Assembly: GCA_903825435.1 (NCBI GenBank)
Contig: CAIKAP010000109.1
Location: 1-45,225 of the forward strand
Source of the DNA: an uncultured Verrucomicrobiota bacterium
Lineage (GTDB): Bacteria; Verrucomicrobiota; Verrucomicrobiia; Palsa-1439
DNA length: 45,225 nucleotides
Direction: 5' to 3'
Shown here: one piece after another, positions 38,987 to 45,225 of the stretch
Layout: each line of letters starts with the position of its first letter
Position numbering within the stretch: position 1 is the first letter of the stretch
Translations under genes and position numbers: made by a program
Notes under the pieces: generated by a model
The model's database searches: none
Told to the model about the DNA's origin: nothing
Seen by the model: only the letters and a program-made list of their open reading frames with translations

Positions 38987-40161
38987 CGTGGCTAGCGCCG
39001 TATCCGGTCGAGATGTTGGCGCCGTCGTTGAAGTTGACGCGGCAGAAGAGATCGCACCCGTGCAGCTGGATCGTGGCGTTGTCGGAATCGCTGGTGCAGC
39101 GGACAGACATCGAGTTGCATCTGGTGACGGAAAGCCAATTAGTTTCTGAGTCTCAGACGGTGACGAGGAACAACATCACGTTTCACGTCTTGCGGGAGGC
39201 TGTACCATTCACGAACCGAGGTTGGCCACCGTGGCTGCCGTGGAGCGCGCTGACGGGCTGCGACAGACTGAGCCGGCGATTCGTAGGGAAACTGCGGCAA
39301 ATTGCGCCGGATGTTGTCCATGCGCACGGTGTGGAACACGTGTACGGGTCGGCGGGTATGCGCAGCGGCTTGCCATGCCTGATCTCGATCCAGGGGATAC
39401 TCGGCGAATACCAGAAGGTCATACCGACATTCGGGGGGCGATTTCTTTCACACTGGGAACGGCAGACGGTGCAACGGGGTCGGTATTTTACATGCCGGAC
39501 GGCGTTTGATTCCGGTTTTGTGCGGTCGGTAAATCCGCAGGCGCGCATTTTCATGATCCACGAGGCGATGAACCCGGTGTTCTTTCAGAACTACTGGGAG
39601 CCGCGGGACGAGGACTCGATGCTGTATGTCGGGTCGCTGGAGCCGCGCAAGGGGCTGGACACGCTGTTGGAAGCGCTGGCGTTGCTGCGCGCACAACGCC
39701 CGTCGGTGCGGTTGCGGGTGGTGGGCGGTGGCGTGCAGGAGCCGTGGCGGGCAATGTGCCGACGGTTGGGGATCGAGGAGGCGGTGGAATTCATTGGGTT
39801 TCAGCCGGCGGAGGCGATTGCCCGTTGTCACCGGGAGGCGCAACTGTTCGTGTTGCCGTCACGGATCGAGAACAGTCCTAATACGCTCGCCGAGGCAATG
39901 GTGTCGGGGATGCCAGTCGTGGCAACGGCTGTGGGCGGTGTGCCGTCCATGCTCGAGGATGGCGTTACGGGAATGCTGGTGCCGTGCGATGACGCAACAG
40001 CATTGGCAAGAAATATAGTGACATTGCTGAAACAACCGGAAAAAAGGACGCGCTTCGGTAACAATGCCCGGCGCATCGCCCGAGAGCGGCACGCTCCCAC
40101 CAATGTCGCCACTGCGACCCAAAAGGCGTATCAGGAGATTGTTAAGGCTAGACCAAATTGA
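38977..40161 (+). CDS. Glycosyltransferase family 4 protein
   Basis: 394 aa from the ATG at 38977 ('MRVAWLAPYPVEML'), ten bases inside hisC. GT-B fold: N-terminal acceptor domain with 'PDVVHAHGVEHVYG', C-terminal donor domain with 'SMLYVGSLEPRKGLDTLLEALALL', 'VEFIGFQPAEAIARCHREAQLFVLPSRIENSPNTLAEAMVSGMPVVATAVGGVPSMLEDGVTGML' (the E-x7-E donor motif). It moves a sugar from a nucleotide donor to a surface-glycan precursor in the cytoplasm. It opens the glycan cluster. Near the C-terminus, 'RERHAPTN' is encoded by a GAGCGGCACGCTCCCACC stretch that resembles half of a palindromic repeat. Confidence 0.92.
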   Translation: MRVAWLAPYPVEMLAPSLKLTRQKRSHPCSWIVALSESLVQRTDIELHLVTESQLVSESQTVTRNNITFHVLREAVPFTNRGWPPWLPWSALTGCDRLSRRFVGKLRQIAPDVVHAHGVEHVYGSAGMRSGLPCLISIQGILGEYQKVIPTFGGRFLSHWERQTVQRGRYFTCRTAFDSGFVRSVNPQARIFMIHEAMNPVFFQNYWEPRDEDSMLYVGSLEPRKGLDTLLEALALLRAQRPSVRLRVVGGGVQEPWRAMCRRLGIEEAVEFIGFQPAEAIARCHREAQLFVLPSRIENSPNTLAEAMVSGMPVVATAVGGVPSMLEDGVTGMLVPCDDATALARNIVTLLKQPEKRTRFGNNARRIARERHAPTNVATATQKAYQEIVKARPN

Positions 40162-40253
40162 ATTTGAAGATGCGTCTTCCCTATGAGCAAGAGCCACTGT
40201 TTGCCATAGGACTGATTGACGGTCGCAGGCGAGTTGTGTATCAAGCCCGACGG

Positions 40254-40904
40254 ATGATGAGAACACACCACAAAAGTTTCACAACAACGGAGTTGCTTGT
40301 CGTTCTGGCACTGTTAGCCATCATTTTTTTATTGTTGGTGCCGGCAATTAATACACAACGCGTGAAGCGGCATCGCACGTTGTGCGCACAGAACTTGCGA
40401 ATGATTGGCGCAGGGATGTTGGCCTACTCATCGGATCATGGGGGGAATCTTCCCACGGTTCGCGAAAACCATAAAGGGATATGGGATGAGGCATTGTTGG
40501 TGGGACGATACGTGTCGGGTGAATCCGTGTTTCATTGTCCTGCTGATCGTGTCCAACGAGAACAAGGATGGCCACGTTCATATACATACACGATTAATGT
40601 GGAACCCATCGGGCGATTCTGGATTGAAGGTTCGCGGCTGCCGTGCCGGTATTTTCCCGCGACGGCTGAGGTGGTGATTGTCACGGAGAGCGTTTTCTCA
40701 TGTAATGTGATCGGGGAGTTGTGTTGTTCCTATCATCCCAATCGGTCCGGTGGGCGGTCGCAACACACAGGCAGTCGCGGAAGCAGCACCGCTTCGCCAT
40801 CGAACTATCTGTTCATGGATGGGCATGTGGAATGGGCAGACATACCTTCCAGTAATTGGTTTCCCGTTCCGCCTGCAGGAGCGCCGTTTTGTCCTTGTCC
40901 TTGA
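40254..40904 (+). CDS. Pseudopilin-like secreted protein with prepilin N-terminus (DUF1559-like)
   Basis: 216 aa from the ATG at 40254; a TTG at 40158 would add 32 residues but make an unusually long leader. The N-terminus is a type II/IV pilin-like signal: 'HHKSFTTTELLVVLALLAIIFLLLVPAI' with Glu at position five after the cut. 'CAQNLRMIGAGMLAYSSDHGGNLP' and near the end 'NYLFMDGHVEWAD' are the landmarks of the large PVC family of 'prepilin N-cleavage' proteins with an H/F..DGHV ending. Such proteins are numerous in Planctomycetes and Verrucomicrobia; function unknown. It lies between two glycosyltransferase genes. Confidence 0.78.
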   Translation: MMRTHHKSFTTTELLVVLALLAIIFLLLVPAINTQRVKRHRTLCAQNLRMIGAGMLAYSSDHGGNLPTVRENHKGIWDEALLVGRYVSGESVFHCPADRVQREQGWPRSYTYTINVEPIGRFWIEGSRLPCRYFPATAEVVIVTESVFSCNVIGELCCSYHPNRSGGRSQHTGSRGSSTASPSNYLFMDGHVEWADIPSSNWFPVPPAGAPFCPCP

Positions 40905-40967
40905 CCGACGCAAGGATCGAACCTAGCGGTTGCAAAACAGTTTGTGTTTCCCTATCGTGCTGTTCCA

Positions 40968-42125
40968 ATGAACAACTCGGTACAAGCCTTATTGGTTACC
41001 TCAGCGGCTTGGCATATGGATTGGACCGCCAAGGCATTCTCTGAACGTGGTGCCTTGGCACAGTTGTGGATGTCGAGTCGTCCGTGTGTGGATCTGCCTC
41101 CGGAAAAATTTCGTCGCAGTTGGGTGTTTCATGCGGCGGTCAAACCATTCTACGAGCTGGCGCCCAAACACTATTGGGAGCCTGCATTCTATGCACTCAC
41201 TCCCATCTGGACCCGGTGGGTGCGGTCGCAACCGCTTCCTGAATGCAATGTGGTACAGGCGATTATGGGTCTTGGAACGGAAATTTTCAATCGTGCGGAA
41301 CAAATGGGAGCGTTGAAGGTGCTGGATTGCCCCACCAGCCACCCAACAACCTTCTATGGGTTTTGGCAACGCGAGTGCGACATTTGGTGTCCTGGCGAGA
41401 AGATTCCGATTCCTCGCTGGATGTTTGCCCGTATGAACCGAGAATTGGAACGGGCCGATTTGATAATCGTTCAATCTAAGTTTTGCCGGGAGTCGATGCT
41501 GCTCAATGGAATACCCGAACATAAGCTAATAGTGAATCCGATGGGCGTGAATACTACGGTGTTCAAGCCGCGCCAGACGGTCCCTATTAAGCCGCGATTT
41601 ATCTGCGTGGGCGCAATCCGTCTGCTTAAAGGGCATCAATACCTCTTTCGCGCGTTTCAGATTGTCAAACAAACGCTTCCTAACGCGGAGTTGATCTGCG
41701 CTGGCCGATACAAGCGCGACTTCCGCCTAGAGCGACCGAAATGGGAGCACACCTTTACCAACTGTTATCTTAATCATATACAATTAGCTGAACTCATGCG
41801 GAGTTGTTCAGCATTTGTCTTCCCCTCACAACAAGAAGGGGTTGGCCGCGCACAGGTAGAAGCGATGGCATGCGGACTACCTGTGATTGGCACGCACCCT
41901 GGCGGGACGACGACCCTTGTTGACGACGGTGTCGAGGGATTCGTTGTCAATGGACGTGATCCGCAAGAAATCGCGACAGCGATGATCAAATTGGCCACTG
42001 ATCGCGAACTCAATAAGCAGATGGGTGAAGCTGCATATCGCCGGGCTGCCATCACCAATACGTGGCAGGATTATGGTGACCGGTTACTGGCTGAATACGA
42101 ACACCGACTAGCGCACCAACGATAA
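40968..42125 (+). CDS. Glycosyltransferase family 4 protein
   Basis: 385 aa from the ATG at 40968 ('MNNSVQALLVTSAAWHMDW'); an in-frame GTG lies eight codons upstream. N-terminal domain with 'VVQAIMGLGTEIFNRAEQMGALKVLDCPTSHPTTFYGFWQREC', central 'ADLIIVQSKFCRESMLLNGIPEHKLIVNPMGVNTTVFKP', and donor domain 'RFICVGAIRLLKGHQYLFRAFQIV', 'SAFVFPSQQEGVGRAQVEAMACGLPVIGTHPGGTTTLVDDGVEGFVV' with the E-x7-E motif. The donor and acceptor sugars are unknown. The DNA is less GC-rich than in the housekeeping genes, as is common for surface-glycan loci. Confidence 0.92.
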   Translation: MNNSVQALLVTSAAWHMDWTAKAFSERGALAQLWMSSRPCVDLPPEKFRRSWVFHAAVKPFYELAPKHYWEPAFYALTPIWTRWVRSQPLPECNVVQAIMGLGTEIFNRAEQMGALKVLDCPTSHPTTFYGFWQRECDIWCPGEKIPIPRWMFARMNRELERADLIIVQSKFCRESMLLNGIPEHKLIVNPMGVNTTVFKPRQTVPIKPRFICVGAIRLLKGHQYLFRAFQIVKQTLPNAELICAGRYKRDFRLERPKWEHTFTNCYLNHIQLAELMRSCSAFVFPSQQEGVGRAQVEAMACGLPVIGTHPGGTTTLVDDGVEGFVVNGRDPQEIATAMIKLATDRELNKQMGEAAYRRAAITNTWQDYGDRLLAEYEHRLAHQR

Positions 42126-42139
42126 ATTTCCGACTGATT

Positions 42140-43687
42140 ATGACGCGTCTACAACGTTTCCTGCACTCAGTTGCCTCCTCGTATGTGCGGCTGGTGGCCG
42201 ACTCGGTGTACCAGCTTGCGTCGGTGCCGCTGGCCCTACATTACTTGAGCAAGGAGGAGTTCGGACTGTGGATCCTGATTCTGCAGATGACCGGCTACCT
42301 AAAATTGATTGACTTCGGGATGACCAGCGCGGTGGCGCGCAAGTTGATTGATTACAAAGACCAGCGGGATGGCGGCGAATACGGCAGCTTGTTGCAAACC
42401 GGCGGGCTGGTCTTCGCGATACAAGGCATCTTCATTCTGCTGGTCGGGTTGCTTCTCAGTCCCTCTCTGGCCGCGCTACTTCGCATCCCCGAGACGCTGC
42501 GTCCCGAATTCGTGGCTTTGATGCGATGGTATTGTGTGCTGCAGGCCCTAACGTTTGGCACCCGGATTCTTGATCCAGTGTTGTTCGCCCACCAACGCGT
42601 CGATGTAAGCAACTACGCGATAGCCCTACAACAACCGGTCTGCTTTTTGATTGTGTGGGTGAGTCTGCGTGAAGGTCAGGGTTTGAACAGCATTTTGTGG
42701 ACAACTTTGGCCGGCTGGCTGCTGCTGGTGGCAGTACAAGGAGGCAGTTGCGCACGGTTAAAGTTGTTGCCGCGGCGGGGTGCGTGGGGCCGCGCATCCT
42801 GGCAGAAGTTTCATGGACTATTCAGCTTCGGGCGGGATGCGTTTCTGGTTGGCGCAGGCCAGCAACTTCTGATGGCCAGTCAGACCTTCATCATCACTCG
42901 CCATATGGGATTGGCCGTCGCCGCAACTTGGTCGATTTGCACCAAAGCGTACGTTTTAACGAATCTACTGGTTAGTCGCATGGCGGATTTTTCTATGCCA
43001 GTATTCTCGGAAATGTTGGTTCGCGGAGAACGGGACAGGCTCCGTAAACGTCTGCAAGAACTCCTCATCTTGAGCGGCACCATGGCCGGCGCAGCGGGCG
43101 TGTTGTTCGCGTTGTGTAACCAACCGTTTGTGACGGTCTGGACCAAGGGCCGCATCGCTTGGTCGGTCAGCAATGATGTGCTCTTAGCCGGCGAAATCGT
43201 GCTGCTCGCCTTGTCGCGCGGGCATTGTTCATTCATTCCAGCAACTGGTCGGTTTGGCTTTCTTCGCTATGTTTACCTCATCGAGGGATTGGTATTCGTC
43301 GTCATAGGCAGTCTCGGAGTCCGTCTGATCGGTATCCCCGCCCTCATCGTGGCGTCGATGGTATGCACCGTGAGCTTCAGCGGCCTCTATGGGTTCTGGC
43401 ACACCGCACACTATGGAGGTTTTTCGCTTCGGGACGTCTTGGTGCGTTGGCAAATCCCAATGCTAAAAGTAATCCTGTTTCTGGCTCCGCTCGGGCTCAT
43501 TGCATGGTGGCTCTGCCGATGCTTATCACCGGCACTGCGCCTGTTGGTAGAGGGATTTTGGGGCGTCATAGTCGGGTGTTATGTGCTCGTGCGTTACGGC
43601 ATGCCACGGTCACTCCAGGAGGAGCTCGTGAACCGCCTTCCGTCTCGTATTCGCGGAGTCCTCCGACGCTGGGTCGTAGTTCCCTAA
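42140..43687 (+). CDS. Polysaccharide flippase (Wzx/MATE-like, lipid-linked oligosaccharide exporter)
   Basis: 515 aa with about 12-14 hydrophobic segments. The opening 'SYVRLVADSVYQLASVPLALHYLSKEEFGLWILILQMTGYLKLIDFGMTSAVARKLIDYKD' is the standard N-terminus of Wzx/PST exporters ('..y.g.e.yGlw.l......l.ldlGl..a..r'). It would flip undecaprenyl-linked oligosaccharides made by the neighbouring glycosyltransferases across the inner membrane. The stop lies 9 bases from the end of the convergent methyltransferase gene. Confidence 0.9.
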   Translation: MTRLQRFLHSVASSYVRLVADSVYQLASVPLALHYLSKEEFGLWILILQMTGYLKLIDFGMTSAVARKLIDYKDQRDGGEYGSLLQTGGLVFAIQGIFILLVGLLLSPSLAALLRIPETLRPEFVALMRWYCVLQALTFGTRILDPVLFAHQRVDVSNYAIALQQPVCFLIVWVSLREGQGLNSILWTTLAGWLLLVAVQGGSCARLKLLPRRGAWGRASWQKFHGLFSFGRDAFLVGAGQQLLMASQTFIITRHMGLAVAATWSICTKAYVLTNLLVSRMADFSMPVFSEMLVRGERDRLRKRLQELLILSGTMAGAAGVLFALCNQPFVTVWTKGRIAWSVSNDVLLAGEIVLLALSRGHCSFIPATGRFGFLRYVYLIEGLVFVVIGSLGVRLIGIPALIVASMVCTVSFSGLYGFWHTAHYGGFSLRDVLVRWQIPMLKVILFLAPLGLIAWWLCRCLSPALRLLVEGFWGVIVGCYVLVRYGMPRSLQEELVNRLPSRIRGVLRRWVVVP

Positions 43688-43695
43688 CTCGACTG

Positions 43696-44739
43696 TCAAC
43701 ACTCCGAAAAGACCGACCGTAATTGTGGCTGCCGGCTATCATGGCAGGCGAAGATGTTGAGGTCATATTGATGGACAAAACGCTCCCGCGGTTCGAGAGG
43801 GATTAGAGCAAAACAGTCTTGTGGCTCGATCACTTGCATGCGGTGGATTTCCTGTTGAAAACCGCAAGGCAGGAAGTAATCGAAAGACCCTGAGCTCCTG
43901 CGTAACGACGGAATGTACAGGCGATAACCGAGTTGTGTGAGGAACGTTAACGGGTCTAGTGTCTTGGCAGGTACGTCGTAATCCCGCTGGTTCTCGAAGA
44001 TAAGGAACGGCCAGGAAGTCTGCAACGTTTCACGCCCGCCTCTGAACACCTCGATCTCGTGCCCTTCCACATCCATCTTGATCAGGTCCGGAGGCGTCAA
44101 CCGTAATGAGTCGAGACGCCGGGTCAGAATCCGTGTGGCGCCTGCCTCCGTCGAGAGTTTGGCTAAACCACTGTGCATCTGATCAGGCAACCAGATGGAA
44201 GATTCACCGTCCTGATTAGATAGGGCACAATTGTGAGACGTAACGAAATCCGCAAGGCCGGCTTGCTGGACACAATTAACCAGGTCAGCGTACGACGAGG
44301 GAAACGGCTCAAAGGCGTGGATGGCCAGATGGGTGTGGTTGCTGGCAGCGTAAAGCGTGAAGGAACCCCAGTTACTACCAATGTCGTAGAAGGTGCCGCC
44401 TTCGGGCAAAAGTAGGTCAATCAACACGGCGTTTTCCTGTTCGTACCCATGTGCGTACGTGACGGAATACAGGGCGTGGAACTGAAGATTACCTGCATTG
44501 AATCGCACCGTCCTGCTTTGGTTGAAACGCTGATAGGAAAAGGCGCCACATTGTGGGACCCGGTACAATTGACGGCATATTCGAAAGAGTTTTTGCAGCG
44601 GTAAATGCAGCAATAACTCGGCACGACGGGTGGTTTGTTGAGGATGAAAGGCACACCGGTACAGACGGGTGAGCCACGGCAGCCGACGGATGGCCATCGG
44701 CATGCGGGTGCGTATGTCAGTGATCAGAACTTTGTTCAT
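43696..44739 (-). CDS. FkbM-family SAM-dependent methyltransferase
   Basis: 347 aa. 'GGTFYDIGSNWGSFTLYAASN' is SAM-binding motif I, 'HAFEPFPSSYADLVNCV' motif II, and 'DLIKMDVEGHEIEVFRGG' the FkbM signature (k.DvEG.E). 'PFLIFENQRDYDVP' continues the core. FkbM proteins O-methylate sugars or polyketides; in a glycan cluster it most likely methylates a sugar residue. The N-terminal ~95 residues are an extra helical region. It is the only minus-strand gene in the cluster. Confidence 0.9.
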   Translation of the reverse strand: MNKVLITDIRTRMPMAIRRLPWLTRLYRCAFHPQQTTRRAELLLHLPLQKLFRICRQLYRVPQCGAFSYQRFNQSRTVRFNAGNLQFHALYSVTYAHGYEQENAVLIDLLLPEGGTFYDIGSNWGSFTLYAASNHTHLAIHAFEPFPSSYADLVNCVQQAGLADFVTSHNCALSNQDGESSIWLPDQMHSGLAKLSTEAGATRILTRRLDSLRLTPPDLIKMDVEGHEIEVFRGGRETLQTSWPFLIFENQRDYDVPAKTLDPLTFLTQLGYRLYIPSLRRSSGSFDYFLPCGFQQEIHRMQVIEPQDCFALIPLEPRERFVHQYDLNIFACHDSRQPQLRSVFSEC

Positions 44740-44839
44740 AATACAGACTGTTGATGATGCAGTTCCTTGTGGCTGCGAGGTGGTTGTTTATGCGTCTACA
44801 CATCCTTTGCGGCAAGTGTTTTGTTGCCTGCAAACATCA

Positions 44840-45061
44840 TTTATAACACCACCGCGCTGGGGCGCGACCGTCGCGGTGGTGGCGATGTTAGCGGCGGAGT
44901 TGATTTGGTTCCTTGTGTGATTTCTCGATGGCACACTTCTGTTGCGCGTGCCGCTGATGCGGGCGTTGTACTTGGCCGGGCTGGTCCTTACCCGCGCCGT
45001 GACTGGTGCGGAACTAGCGAAACTCTGGCGGGGGCTGCTGCGGCAGTCTCCAACAGCTTGA
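44840..45061 (+). pseudogene. Fragment of an integral membrane protein with an in-frame stop
   Basis: In one frame the sequence reads 'PPRWGATVAVVAMLAAELIWFLV', a TGA at 44918-44920, then 'FLDGTLLLRVPLMRALYLAGLVLTRAVTGAELAKLWRGLLRQ' and a second stop. The part after the first stop has the look of a C-terminal membrane segment and amphipathic tail, as in polysaccharide flippases, but the resemblance is general. No start or upstream domain is present. Probably the decayed end of a membrane gene from an older glycan cluster. Confidence 0.4.
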
Positions 45062-45167
45062 ATGCGTTTGCGGAGCCTCTCGTTCTGGTGTTGCCAGTAA
45101 GTGTGATCCCAAACATCTGGCTACCCCTGGTGACTCAGCAAAACGTGACGAAGGACAACGAAACTGT

Positions 45168-45195
45168 TTGAACAGGGAAAAGAGCTGGCTACAAT
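45168..45195 (+). promoter_or_regulatory. Candidate sigma-70 promoter at the window edge
   Basis: TTGAAC (45168-45173), 16-base spacer, TACAAT (45190-45195), in non-coding sequence and pointing to a gene beyond the window. The -10 matches 5 of 6 bases, the -35 only 4 of 6. Pattern only. Confidence 0.35.
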
Positions 45196-45225
45196 TCGCG
45201 CCTGAAAACCTATAAAGCCACCCAA

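Overview
This is a GC-rich bacterial chromosome segment, most likely from the Verrucomicrobia side of the PVC superphylum. Supporting signs are a double-length UvrA with four ABC modules (the form known from chlamydiae and relatives), coaE directly overlapping rho, secreted sulfatase, glycosidase and DUF2961-type proteins, and a pseudopilin-like secreted protein. The assignment is an inference; there is no rRNA or other marker in the window. I saw no tRNA, rRNA or CRISPR array.

Layout. 1-3390: tail of a sulfatase and two paralogous secreted glycosidases, a carbohydrate-degradation operon. 3436-3953: decayed IS1380-type transposase. 3980-5898 (minus): remains of a heavy-metal response operon (anti-sigma-like protein, Cys-rich periplasmic sensor, CusB-type adaptor) with no pump. 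5975-9637: nucleotidyltransferase, hypoxanthine phosphoribosyltransferase, coaE, rho. 10127-14408: DUF362-like protein, a protease-dead trypsin-like protein, a four-PDZ DegP-type protease and a small membrane protein. 14463-20675: a stress cassette (eRF1-like protein, grpE, cbpA, cbpM) lying between a broken and an intact copy of a single-chain restriction-modification gene. 20782-22657: small membrane proteins and a HAD phosphatase. 22732-24981: DUF433/DUF5615 toxin-antitoxin pair (toxin frameshifted), a PD-(D/E)XK nuclease and hicBA. 25104-30356: the giant uvrA. 30424-33629: a GluQ-type synthetase with an internal deletion, and a DUF2961 protein. 33904-38986: scpA, two AT-richer accessory genes (one with a zinc ribbon and HEPN-like motif), scpB, pheA, hisC. 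38977-44739: a surface-glycan cluster (two GT4 glycosyltransferases, a pseudopilin-like protein, a flippase, an FkbM methyltransferase), then a decayed membrane-protein fragment at the edge.

How it works together. Housekeeping blocks are tightly packed with 1-40 base overlaps (scpB-pheA-hisC-glycosyltransferase; coaE-rho; uridylyltransferase-like gene against hprT), so translational coupling is likely. Accessory genes sit between them, with many broken pieces: transposase, duplicated methylase end, duplicated grpE start, frameshifted toxin.

The most unusual signals are sequence-level rather than gene-level. Four palindromic repeats of two size classes are inserted in frame into variable linkers of uvrA, including two identical perfect 28-base palindromes that both encode VGATHASPLQ. 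A direct double motif, TGTTCCG-N4-TGTTCCG, occurs three times, always inside coding sequence. The scpA/scpB pair is split by a two-gene insertion.
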